DNA from: Paralithodes platypus
Taxonomy: Eukaryota > Arthropoda > Malacostraca > Decapoda > Lithodidae
Length of the DNA: 64,000 nucleotides
Reading direction: 5' to 3'
NCBI GenBank assembly: GCA_032716605.1
Contig: CM064539.1
Coordinates: forward strand, 3,104,550-3,168,549
Part shown: positions 1-10,180 of the stretch, piece by piece
How positions within the stretch are numbered: the first letter of the stretch is position 1
How the letters are laid out: every line of letters begins with the position of its first letter
Translations under genes and position numbers: made by a program
Notes under the pieces: generated by a model
Database searches by the model: none
What the model was told of the DNA's origin: nothing
Seen by the model: the letters and a program-made list of their open reading frames with translations, nothing else

Positions 1-435
1 ATTCGCCTGCAAACGGGCAAGGATGCCGGAAAAATCGCCTATGGACGGTACAGGGATGTGTGGTGTTGCCAGCACACGGGAGGGGGGGCGGGAGGCGGCG
101 ACCATTTTGTGCATGCATAACATGGTCGGTGTGGGCCGGGGCAACTGCCACAGAACGTGTCAGGCCGGGACACACATGGGAGCATTCGGCATCTATACGC
201 CAACTGGGGGGGTCTAGACGCCAACTGGGGGGGTCTAGACGCCAACTGGGGGGTCTAGACACCAACTGGGTGGGTCTAGACGCCGACAAATGGGATGAGA
301 ACGGCGGCAAAAAACCGTTGGAAGGAGAGTCGGCGATGTGGCACCGTCGCGTCACGTGAGCTGGTGACACCTCACGTCCGTGTACCGACCATAGGCGATT
401 TTGCCGGTGTCCCTGCTCATTTGCAGTCGAATTAA
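1..435. mobile_element. TTAA-bounded long-TIR element, cut by window start
   Basis: The first ~85 bases are the inverted complement, with mismatches, of bases ~352-435: both arms contain AAAATCGCCTATGG and GGTACA. The right arm ends at CGAATTAA, so the outer tip is probably TTAATTCG, and the left tip is lost at the window edge. The interior holds a short tandem array and no coding capacity. The arms indicate a non-autonomous DNA transposon; TTAA points to piggyBac or Kolobok but this is inference. Confidence 0.6.
199..281 (+). repeat. 20-21 bp tandem repeat, 4 copies
   Basis: Four near-identical units begin with GCCAACTGGGG and end with GGTCTAGAC. They lie in the middle of the long-TIR element at the window start. 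Copies differ mainly in G-run length, consistent with slippage. Confidence 0.85.
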
Positions 436-1284
436 GGGGTCGGGGACGGACGGAACGTTAATTCGTGCATGTGTGAACCGAGCAAAAGGGGTCGGGGATG
501 GACGGACCATGGGGCCTCCAGATTGATGCCGTCCTGCCTATTTTTTTGGTCGTGGCCGGACGGGATGTTAATTCGTGCATGTGTGAACCGAGCTTAAATC
601 AAACCTAAACTATGCAACTATTCTTTGCTATCACTATCTTCAGTATAACGTCCTGCACCATTCCCTGCAGTATTGGTGGTGTAATGGAAAACATCTCGGA
701 ATACCACACAACGGTCCCAAAATCGTGCACAGTTAGGTCTTGGAATATTGGTCGCAAGCATTGCAAGCTGGTACTATCTCCCTTGAGCACGGTCGGCTAA
801 TAGGTCCTCTTGCTTCTTTGTTTAGGGACCTTCGGGTATCCAATGCGTTACATGAGAAGCATTCTCTCTCAAGAACACTACACAGATAGGACCTTTAAAC
901 CGTGTCATGTGTATGTGTATCGCCATTCCTGCTGAGAGAGAGAGAGAGATAAGAGACAGCTAGAGAGGAAGGGAAGGGTGTTGGGTCATTTACATACAGA
1001 GGAGAGATTGGGAGAGGTCCAGGGAGAGTAGAGAGGGGGTAGGGGTAGCTGAAGGGGGTAGGGGGGGGGGGTCTCTAGGATAGAAGCTAAGTGGCTGAAG
1101 CATTAGAGGATGTGCTGCCAAGATTTATTATGGGTAATCCGGGACCCCAACTTATACGATTTTAAATACTTGGCTTCCGGAGACTGGAAAGTAAATAATT
1201 TATGATGAACATTAGAACTTTTGGTAAGTAGAGGTGTTGCAAAGGAGAATTTCATACCGTGGAATTAATACATGGGATTATTAC
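436..1284. other. Non-coding stretch with one direct duplication
   Basis: The sequence at 458-483 (starting TTAATTCGTGCATG) recurs at 568-593, each time preceded by a GGTCGGGG-like or GGTCGTGG-like segment. Short AG (934-949) and G-rich (1055-1070) runs follow. No gene-like frame is seen; the small frames around 605-800 overlap on both strands without any recognisable domain. Confidence 0.5.
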
Positions 1285-1608
1285 TTAACCCCTACTGTAC
1301 CATAGGGTACAGTAATAAAAGTCCCCCCCCCCCAGTCCCAAGCAATGTGGTCAAAATGGCAAGATATAACAACCTCCCACCTCAAAAGATGGAGGAATAC
1401 TGGCTCTCCCAGCCTGCAAAGGCTTGGATATAAGCTGAGAAGTGTTGCCAACTCTAGAGCAGTGCTCAAATGGTCGTGGTACCAGGCACTGCCTGATACT
1501 GGCAGTTACAAGGATTGTATATTACTGACGGCTCTCTGCCATCACTGGGACTGGGGAGTGATTTATCTATTGACGGCAGGGAGCCGTCGCTGGTACTGAA
1601 CGGGTTAA
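1285..1608 (+). mobile_element. TE-family TTAA MITE, copy 1
   Basis: The element starts TTAACCCCTACTGTACC and ends GGTACTGAACGGGTTAA, giving TTAA at both ends and imperfect inverted termini. Two related copies lie at 7208-7537 and 58794-59122. An internal pair of GACGGC/GCCGTC motifs near the right end forms short hairpins. A C-run of 10 lies near position 1325. It has no coding potential. Confidence 0.75.
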
Positions 1609-2059
1609 GCAATCTATGAATGTGTTCGATTGCATTATCTTATTAGTCTATGCAAATAAATTTGATATCAGTACAAATAGTTTTGCCTATAGTAAAAATA
1701 ACATATCTTGACGGAAAATTGCGGTAAAATATAGTTTTCATTACCTTTTAAAAATATTGTATGTTACAAGTTCAGTCGTCATATCAACCTGCAAGCTACC
1801 CATAAGTAATATTTACGGTACACTCGGATACTCATACAAATTAGTGGACTTCACCTATTTCTAGTATGGAAGCATATCTCTGGAAACAAACTTATTAATA
1901 GCATTTTCTATAAATCAACTACGAAACTATATATGCTATTTATTGAAAAGCTAGTTCCATAAATTGTTTAATCCAGATAGATATAATTGCATAGAAAAAA
2001 TCACAGGTGGTCCACGAATTCTCCTGAGTGGGCTAGAGAGTATGGTATCCAAGTGTACA

Positions 2060-2101
<42 letters not shown>

Positions 2102-2523
2102 GTCAGTGTTATTTCAGCTGATGTTAAAATGAATCTCTTAGCAAATTATTTCTCGATCGTTAGTGGCGGACTGTGACACTACTATATCTTTGCGTTTGTT
2201 TAATGTTGAGTTAATGTTGTATGGTAAAGATATACCAGACAGCCAGACATTCCTCATCCCGCCCTTGTTAATATAGATCACTCGTAAGCGGAACATCCTT
2301 TTTAAACTCAGCCTTCGTAATTGCCGAACGCAGCAACACACTCCAACAATTGTTATAGCTTGTTCTGGTAATAATGCCTTCACGGATAACATTAATCCCT
2401 CGACATTCACTGATAACCTTAATAATATTATTTAATTACCACCAAACCTGATAATGTTTTCCTTATTAAGGAAATCGTGTAGTTGGGCTTAGAAACGTTT
2501 TAATTCAGCAAATCCTAGAAAAT
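1609..2523. other. AT-rich non-coding stretch
   Basis: No repeat shared with the rest of the window and no gene-like frame was recognised, apart from the long A tract at 2063-2099. Confidence 0.4.
2063..2099 (+). repeat. Poly(A) tract, 37 bases
   Basis: This is an uninterrupted run of 37 A. It could be the 3' tail of an old plus-strand retrotransposon (the ~90 bp before it reads CACAGGTGGTCC...TGTACATGT), but no other copy is present here to prove that. Confidence 0.6.
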
Positions 2524-2640
2524 AAGTATCGAGAAATTAATTGCAAAGGATTACATTTTCAGTCAGGTGAATTAACCGTAGTACTAATGCAGCAAAAACC
2601 TTCGCAATAAAGCCTCCTAATGCGTGCAATATCTGTTTAG

Positions 2641-3184
2641 TTAACCCATTCAGTACCAGGGACGTCCTTTTCATCATATTCTGGCAGCTATTAGACGATT
2701 CTATTCAACTTAAGAAGGACCTTTAGCAATAATAAGGCTTCTAACAATCTCAACCAACCCTTTTAAAACTACCACAGATTCTTATTAAACTGCACAAAAT
2801 CGCCTAAATATAGCTAGGTTTAAGGGGAGATTTCCACTCGAGGGATTTTTTTCTGGACCCCTTTCTCTCTCATGATTAGCCCCATTGCTTTTTAGATTTT
2901 AAGACGCTCGCCTCCTTTATTTTGACGATTTTAAGAACTTTCGCCCCATATCGGTCAATTTTAAGAACTTTCGTGCCATTTAGGTGTCGATTTTTTCCTG
3001 GCGAGCGATAGCGAGCCTGTAATTTGAGAGGAACCGGCCTTTGGCCGGGAAATTTTTCTACCGAAAAATGTACAAATTTATCTTGAAAGGGGGTGTAGGG
3101 GGTGTAATTTTAAGCTTGATGGAGTTCTAGGGAAGACACGAAATACCTCCCCTTAATAGGACGAGCCTGTACAGATGGGGTTAG
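2641..3184 (+). mobile_element. TC-family TTAA MITE interrupted by TB
   Basis: The left end TTAACCCATTCAGTACCAG and the body with TTAGACGATT match other TC copies. The sequence stops at 2819 where a complete TB element begins and resumes after 3156 with a decayed right end (GGACGAGCCTGTACAGATGG). Without the insert the element would be ~207 bp, close to the usual 215. Confidence 0.65.
2820..3156 (-). mobile_element. TB-family TTAA element nested in TC
   Basis: The element runs from TTAAGGGGAGATTTCCACTC to TACCTCCCCTTAA. In minus orientation it carries the TB core: the small hairpin around TTTTTCGGTAGAAAAA, the CCGGCC..GGCCGG hairpin, and the GGCTCGCTATCGCTCGCC block. It is 337 bp long, close to the other complete copies. 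Confidence 0.8.
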
Positions 3185-3297
3185 GTATCGATAATCACTG
3201 GAAAGGATTACATTTGCAGTCAGGTGAATAAACCATAGTACTAATGCAGCTAAAACGTTCGCAATAAAGCCTTATTATGCGTGGAATATCTTTATAG

Positions 3298-3665
3298 TTA
3301 TGGGGGGGGGGGGGACCTGCTTTGTTCTCTTTCTTGGTTGTATCCAATCGGCCCCATTCAGCCTACTGTTCTAAGACATCTTCCCCATCAAGGTCTTAAT
3401 TCTTTCCTGGCAAGCGATAGCGAGCCAGCATTGTATGGAGAAATCCGGTTTCGCCGGAGAAATTTTTCTATCGAAAAATTTACAAATTTAACCAGCTGTC
3501 GAACACATTACCCATAATATGGTGGCTCACTATCGCTCGCCAGGTATAAATCGACACCTGGATGGGGATAAACGTCTTAAAACAGTAGGCTGAATGGGGC
3601 CGAATGGATACAACCCAGAGAGATTAAAAAACAAAAAAAAAAAAAAAAAAAGTCACCCCCCTTAA
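3298..3665 (+). mobile_element. TA-family foldback, copy 1
   Basis: The long arms pair: the GGCCCCATTCAGCCTACTG block near 3355 is complementary to the block near 3585. The left tip has decayed to TTATGGGG and the right tip is CCCCCTTAA. The right tip is preceded by a ~20-base A run. It has no coding content. Confidence 0.8.
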
Positions 3666-4063
3666 AGGGAAGAAACACTAGCATAAACCACATTGCATCA
3701 AAATATATATAATGGATATGAACCTTGTGTAAATGACCCCGTGAACATTTCTCTACATATGCACCACCCCGTCTGGGAGATGGAAGTGTTTGTTTTTGTG
3801 GTCGGTGGGCCATATCACATCACAGGTCCATATACTGTATAGTTTTCAATACTCCCTGTAAAGCTGGTATCACACGAGAGCTTTTATATAGTCAACATTC
3901 GACGATCAAATTTTTCTGGCAACATTTCTGGAGTATTTTGCACTGGTATCGGAAACTAGGCTGATGGTACATGAATTTAGGTGACCGAAAAAGTTTAAAT
4001 GTTTACCTCATGAGCTGCCAGACCAGTGTTGAGGATAAATGTTGAGGGAAAAAGCGCTCGGGA
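3666..4063. other. Non-coding stretch
   Basis: No repeat or gene was recognised between the TA element and the start of the GATAATGGTAGTA array. Confidence 0.35.
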
Positions 4064-4125
4064 AGTAATAGATAATGGTAGTAGATAATGGTAGTAGATA
4101 ATGGATAATAGATTAATGGATGGGG
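4064..4125 (+). repeat. Left remnant of 13-bp array
   Basis: About four units of GATAATGGTAGTA and decayed variants precede the LINE fragment. The large part of the array continues on the other side of the LINE at 4917. Confidence 0.8.
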
Positions 4126-4916
4126 ACAAAAGAATCTAGTTTCCTTTAATGCACAGAAAACCAAGTACATTCAATTTTCTAACCGACAGAATCTCACTGA
4201 CTCCCATATATTTTTTAATGATGTAAATATTCCCACTTCCCCTAGTATTGACATTCTCGGTGTAACATTAACTACTAACTTGAGCTGGACCCATTATGTT
4301 AGAAGCATTGCTAAGAATGCCTCTAAAAAACTGGGACTCCTGTACAGAGTTCGAGAATTCTTCACTGACGAGCAGTTGGCCGTAATATATAAAAGTCATG
4401 TGCGTTCTCAGATGGATTACTGTTCACCTCTGTGGGGTGGAAGTGGAGTGGTTGCATTGAGGCAGTTGGACAAAATTCAAAATAAAGCTATTAGATTAAT
4501 CAATAACCCTGCAATCACACAGGACCTTCCTACATTATCCATACGAAGAAACGTTGCATCCCTTGCATTATTCTACAGATATTTTCACAGCAATTGTTCC
4601 GAGGAACTTGCTTCAATTGTGCCGCCTCTCCACATCTTTCCCCGTAGAACTAGGGCAGCTGAGAGCGCCCATGAATTTACACTTTCCCCTCCACAATGCA
4701 GAACTTCTGCTTATCAGAATTAATTTATCCCCAGAACTACTACTCTTTGGAATTCACTTCCCTCGAATTGCTTTCCACAAACTTACAATCTACAAATGTT
4801 TAAATCCAGTTGTTAAAAACATTTTATGAATGGAGGATGCCTTTAGGCACATGGACCTTTTTGTTTTGTCTGTGTTTTTCCTTCCTCCGTTCATTGTCTC
4901 AAAAAAAAAAACAAAA
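4126..4916 (+). mobile_element. 5'-truncated LINE, reverse transcriptase C-terminus
   Basis: An open frame from about 4126 to 4723 encodes the RT thumb region of a jockey/CR1-like non-LTR retrotransposon. It reads VSFNAQKTKYIQFS, then DILGVTLTTNLSW, SKKLGLLYRVREFF, QMDYCSPLWGGSG and DKIQNKAIRLINN. One stop (TAA at 4721-4723) is followed in the same frame by TTTLWNSLPSNCFPQTYNLQ, the usual LINE C-terminal motif, then a stop. The 3' end is an A-rich tail at 4900-4920. The catalytic domain is missing, so it cannot transpose on its own. It lies inside the 13-bp array. Confidence 0.9.
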
Positions 4917-5716
4917 AAAACAATGGTAATAGATAATAGTAGTAGATAATGGTAGTAGATAATGGTAGTAGATAATGGTAGATAATGGTAGTAGATAATG
5001 GTAATAGATAATGGTAGTAGATAATGGTAGTAGATAAAGGTGGTAGATAATGGTAGTAGATAATGGTAACAGATAATGGTAGTAGATAATGGTAGTACTG
5101 TAGATAATGGTAACAGATAATGGTAGTAGATAATGGTAACATATAATGGAAGTAGATAATGGTAGTACTGTAGATAATGGTAACAGATAATGGCAGTAGA
5201 TAATGGTAGTAGATAATGGTAATAGATAATGGTAGTAGATAATGGTAGTAGATAATGGTAACATAATGGTAGTAGATAATGGTAACAGATAATGGTAGTA
5301 GATAATGGTAACAGATAATGGTAGTAGATAATGGTAGTAGATAATGGTAGTAGATAATGGTAACAGATAATGGTAGTAGATAATGGTAGTAGATAATGGT
5401 AGTAGATAATGGCAGTAGATAATGGTAATAGATAATGGTAGTAGATAATGGTAGTAGATAATGGTAGTAGATAATGGTAATAGATAATGGTAGTAGATAA
5501 TGGTAGTAGATAATGGTAATAGATAATGGTAGTAGATAATGGTAGTAGATAATGGTAGTAGATAATGGTAATAGATAATGGTAGTAGATAATGGTAGTAG
5601 ATAATGGTAATAGATAATGGTAGTAGATAATGGTAGTAGATAATGGTAGTAGATAATGGTAATAGATAATGGTAGTAGATAATGGTAACAGATAATGGTA
5701 GTAGATAATGGTAATT
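4917..5716 (+). repeat. 13-bp minisatellite, about 60 copies
   Basis: Units are GATAATGGTAGTA, with GTAATA and GTAACA variants interspersed in a partly regular order. It begins directly at the LINE A-tail and ends at GGTAATTTAATGG. Confidence 0.95.
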
Positions 5717-5746
5717 TAATGGAGATTGGTGGTTGTTGGGAGAGGT

Positions 5747-6112
5747 TTATTGGAGGCAGTTGGTTTTTCGAGTCCTCCTCCTCCCTCGTGTTCAGTCCTA
5801 TTATTTTTTAGATTTTTAGACGTTCGGCCCATTTGTTTGGCGATTTTAAGACCTTTCGTCCCATTTCGTTATATATTTTAAGACCTATCGTGCCATTTAG
5901 ATGTCGATTATGTCGGGGAGAGCGATAGCGAGCCTGTAATTGTGAGAGGAACCGGCCTTTGCCCGGGAAATTTTTCTACCGAAATATGTACAAATTTATC
6001 TTGAGGGGGGTCTAGGGGATGTTTTTCTAAGTTTGAAGGATGTCTAGTGAGGAAACTAAGAATTTATGAAGAATGAATTTATAGGCCAATGAAGCAGTCA
6101 GTGTCCCCTTAA
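5747..6112 (-). mobile_element. TB-family element, decayed left tip
   Basis: The right end is AGTGTCCCCTTAA; the left end has decayed to TTATTGGAGGCAG. The core block GAGCGATAGCGAGCCTG and the hairpin pair are present but mutated (TACCGAAATATG, CCTTTGCCCGG). The tips belong to the TB2 type, with GGCAG next to the terminal GGGGA. Confidence 0.65.
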
Positions 6113-6204
6113 TTGGATGAGTGTAATTGCCTGTGTGTAATTGGCTGTGTGATGGGATGGGTGTTTGATTGGTTGGATATGGGTAATGGGCTGCTCGTAA
6201 TGAC

Positions 6205-6510
6205 TAGCAATGATGAGGTGTTGATTTATGAATGTGGAATTAGGACATCACTATAGTCTATTCGCTGTAAGTAGGCGAGAAATCATGACCTCTAACCTCT
6301 GTAACTCACAAACGACTAGAGTAATCGAGCTAATATTTCTACCATTTGGGAAGAGTCAGTCAAGGAATAGTTGTGGAAATTTACAGCCAATTTGCTCTAG
6401 CCATTTTTAGTTACAGAGGTTAGAGGTCATGATTTCTCGCCTACTTACAGCGAATAGACTATAGCAATGATGAGGTGTTGATTTATGAATCTGGAATTAG
6501 GTCATCACTA
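6205..6510 (+). repeat. 47-bp duplication flanking a MITE
   Basis: The unit TAGCAATGATGAGGTG...CATCAC occurs at 6205-6251 and 6462-6508 with two differences. The MITE at 6254-6461 sits exactly between the units. The outer junctions (GACTAGCAA on the left, CACTAGCAA on the right) show what the unoccupied TA site looked like. Confidence 0.85.
6254..6461 (+). mobile_element. M1 MITE (Tc1/mariner-like), copy 1
   Basis: A ~53 bp perfect terminal inverted repeat begins TAGTCTATTCGCTGTAAG. TA flanks it on both sides (6252-6253 and 6462-6463). The element is 208 bp and non-coding. Other copies are at 12114 and 34986. A TA duplication indicates the Tc1/mariner superfamily; the specific partner transposase is unknown. 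Confidence 0.85.
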
Positions 6511-6861
6511 GCAAGATTTTTTGAACTGAATACATTTGTTAATCAATTTCAGAGGATTAGTGGTATTGTTTTTGTAAAATTATTAATAGCAACGCTGAGA
6601 AAGAGCCTTTGTAAGAAGATGACAGGGATTATCTTATAAAAAGTGTGTTTACTTGTATGAACAAAAACACGATGATAAAATTATAATGAATTACATGCAG
6701 ATTATATATCAAAGCTTGAAATGTAGACGTAGGTGTATATAGAGCATTCCAAAGCTGAGTAAAATTGTCTACTACTAAAAAGAATACTATGAGGAAAAAG
6801 TCCAAATACTGAGTGTTAATAATTTTCATATACTGGTAATATTATGTTCTTCGAATATCTC

Positions 6862-6924
6862 AACACCATACACACATAAATACACACACACACACACACA
6901 CACACACCGCACATACACACACAC

Positions 6925-6968
<44 letters not shown>
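6862..6968 (+). repeat. (CA)n microsatellite, interrupted
   Basis: CA/TACA tracts with GCACATA and TGCA interruptions. Frames through it encode only repetitive Cys-Val and are not genes. Confidence 0.95.
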
Positions 6969-6970
<2 letters not shown>

Positions 6971-7207
6971 TACATTATAACGTCAGTCTTTGTTGTTTTG
7001 CTTGACCAGTATTCTGATTTATTTGAGTTTTGGTTTCCCGGCATCATTAGTGCAGTCCAGGCTTTGGGTTCCCATGGCGGAATTGTGGATAAACCTGATT
7101 TATAAACAACTAAGTAATATATAATTATTGTATTATGACAGTTTGTTAATGCTATCGCTACTAACCGATGTATAAAATATATTAGAGACATTGATATCGG
7201 TGAGACT

Positions 7208-7537
7208 TTAACCCCTACTGTACCATAGGGTACTACCATAAATGTATCCCCCAGTACCAAGCAATGTGGCCAAAATGGCTTCAGAGGCAAGATATAACAA
7301 CCTCCCACCTTAAAGGTTGATGAAACACTGACCCAGACAGCCTGTGGAAGCTTGCAGCCAACCTAGGAAGTGTTGCCAATTCCTTAGAACAGTGTTTACA
7401 AGTCGTGGTACCAGCCACTACCTGATATTGGCACTTACAAGGATCGTATATTACTGACGGCTTGCAGCCGTCGCTGAGATTGGAGAGTGATTTATCTACT
7501 GACGACTGGCAGCCGTCGTTGGGATTGTACGGGTTAA
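7208..7537 (+). mobile_element. TE-family TTAA MITE, copy 2
   Basis: It starts TTAACCCCTACTGTACCAT and ends GATTGTACGGGTTAA. It is collinear with the copy at 1285, including the shared internal CCAAGCAATGTGG and AGATATAACAACCTCC blocks. GACGGC and GCCGTC motifs pair near the right end. Confidence 0.8.
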
Positions 7538-7612
7538 GCAAGCAAATAAATGAGAAATACACTAAAAGTACTGTGAAGGAGATGGACAGAGAAGGCTTAA
7601 ACAACAAAGACC

Positions 7613-7614
<2 letters not shown>

Positions 7615-7707
<93 letters not shown>
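7615..7707 (+). repeat. (AG)n microsatellite
   Basis: About 45 uninterrupted AG units lead into G-rich sequence. The long frames crossing this region (7281-8078 minus, 7462-7797 plus) owe their length to Ser-Leu or Arg-Glu repeats. Confidence 0.97.
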
Positions 7708-7709
<2 letters not shown>

Positions 7710-8119
7710 GAGGGAGCTTATTAGAGGAGTGTGGAGAAATAGAAGAGAGAGAGGGGGGGTGGGGGGGGCAGGTAAGGGGGTGTTTAATAGGAAGTGAGGC
7801 AGGAGAGAGAGAGAAGGGGGCAGGCAGTCAGTCGAGGCTATATAAAGGAATAAAGGTGAGGGCTTAAATACACTGGAAAGGTCGAATGTGAAGGTGACAT
7901 TGAAGAGGAGAGAGAGAGAGAGAGATTTTGTTTTATATAGATACACTGGCCACACAGATAGTTCGAAGCCTGTTAATTGCTGGAGGGCCCTTTTTAAACT
8001 GAATGTAATCGTGTAAAAGTAGCCATAATAAAATAGAAAAACGTTGTCGGTACAGAAGGGGTTAAGGAGGCATTCCAATATCTTTGAGTGGCAGTCCTAC
8101 CTGTATAGTTACTAATCTG

Positions 8120-8598
8120 TTAAGGGGAGGCAGACAGTTTGTTTGGGTTATTAATTAATATATTCTTATGTTTTTTTTAGTTTTCTCCCTAGACCTCCAT
8201 CAAGCTTAGAAAAAAAAACCCTAGACCCTCCTTCAAGATAAATTTGTACATTTTTCGGTAGAAAAATGTACCGGCCAAAGGCCGGTTTCTCTTAAAATTG
8301 CAGGCTCGCTTTCGCTCGCCAGGAAATAATCGACACCTAAATGGCACGAAAGGTCTTAAAATTGACAACGAAATGGGGCGAAAGGTGTTAAAATCGCCAA
8401 ACTAATGGGCCGAACGTCTAATAATCTCAAAACTAGTGGGGCTAAACATTAGGGAGAAGGGGGTCCAGAAAGCGCGGTCTGCCTTTATCTTTATCTAGGG
8501 AGTGTTATTCTAAGCTTGATGGAGGTCTAGGGAGGAAACCCAAAAAACATATGAAGAAATTAATTAATAGACCAAACAAACGGTCAGTCTCCCCTTAA
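8120..8598 (+). mobile_element. TB-family element with duplicated right arm
   Basis: A TB element starts TTAAGGGGAGGCAGAC at 8120. It carries the core hairpins (CCGGCCAAAGGCCGG near 8270) and reaches GGTCTGCC near 8480. Instead of ending, it runs into an inverted copy of its own left arm (AAGCTTGATGGAGGTCTAG) that ends GTCTCCCCTTAA at 8598. The result is a longer palindromic derivative. Confidence 0.7.
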
Positions 8599-8850
8599 AA
8601 CAAAACCTAAGACCCTCCTTCAAGATAAATTTGTAAAAACATTTATAGAAAAATATCTCGGCCGAAGGCCGGTTTTTCTTAAATTACAGGCTCGCTATTG
8701 CTCGCCAGGAAAAAATCGACACCTAAATTACACAACAAATCTTAATAATGACAATGAAATGGGGTGAAAGGTCTTAAAATCGCCAAACGAATGGGCCAGA
8801 CGTTATTAAATCTGAAAACTAATGGGGCTAAACACGAAGAAGAACAGCTA
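8596..8850 (+). mobile_element. TB core fragment without tips
   Basis: This starts at the TTAA that ends the previous element and continues with CCCTCCTTCAAGATAAA, CGGCCGAAGGCCGG, GGCTCGCTATTGCTCGCC and CCAAACGAATGGGCC. Both GGGGAG tips are missing. Confidence 0.7.
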
Positions 8851-9031
8851 ATCATAAACAATATTTGTAATTTTCAAAATATATGGCATACGAAATGAAA
8901 TGGAAAGCACCACCTCTTCATTCCCCTAACACACGCCAGTCCTCTACTATATCAACTGCCTTGATACAATATACTCCAGGCACGAATTGCAAAGTTCAAA
9001 TGGATAGAGTTTAACTCCCCAATGTAACTGT

Positions 9032-9619
<588 letters not shown>

Positions 9620-9850
9620 TTTTTTTTTTTTCTATGTGGATGAGGGAGACAAAAGGCAAGTTTCGGTGAGAAAGATAAGATCAGGGTTGGCTGAAGAGAG
9701 GTGGTGTTCCGCAGAGTGGAAGTTAGAAGAAAGGCCACAAATGTTAGCAAAGTTAACCCAAAAACGGCAACCGTCCTCAATAGAGTTTTTTCTGGTGCAC
9801 TGTGATCGTCTTCAATAGATCCAGAGCATAAAAAAAATCTTAGAAAAAAC
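9620..9850 (-). mobile_element. LINE 3' tip on minus strand
   Basis: A 12-base T run followed by CTATGTGGATGAGGGAG and ACAAAAGGCA matches the 3' ends at 19155 and 37568. After ~35 bp the sequence differs from those copies, so this may be another subfamily or a SINE using the same tail. No protein match was recognised in the rest. Confidence 0.45.
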
Positions 9851-10045
9851 CCAAGTGGCACTCAAAACAAAGCAATTTGTGATTAGGTGAGATAATTCCC
9901 CTCCATTACTTGCTACCACTCCTACATATGTAGTAATATGGATAAGTAATAATTATATATATGTTACTGTACATATGACGATTTTCGTCAGAATAGAACC
10001 AAATATCTACGCTTGGCGGGAGGGTTTGAACTACCACGGCTTTGC
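9851..10045 (+). repeat. Dispersed repeat shared with 54.2-54.9 kb
   Basis: Two segments, 9851-9932 (GTGATTAGGTGAGATAATTC) and 9974-10045 (ATTTTCGTCAGAATAGAA), recur in the same order at 54174-54250 and 54842-54920. The second locus has a longer spacer that contains a TD insertion. The element type is unknown. Confidence 0.6.
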
Positions 10046-10180
10046 AGTTTATGAATTAATAGTGAGCGTTTTGGCGAGTCGTTTCCAGGGGTCATTTAAA
10101 TGGGGGCATTTCTGGTCCCCCTCCCCCCCTGGGGACTCCGAGGCGGGTCGAGAATTCGTCATCATGATTTTCGTTGTAAA

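Larger units (their letters stand above)
2524..3301 (+). repeat. ~117 bp direct duplication around a nested MITE
   Basis: Bases 2524-2640 recur at 3182-3297; both contain AAAGGATTACATTT and ACTAATGCAGC. The copies are collinear, with 96 bases from AAAGGATTAC to the following TTAA (2641) or TTAT (3298). At the equivalent position each copy is followed by a different element: TC at 2641 and TA at 3298. Confidence 0.75.

Noticed and set aside
7281..8078. 265-residue minus-strand frame
   Set aside because: Its length comes from an (AG)n microsatellite joined to parts of a TE-family MITE.
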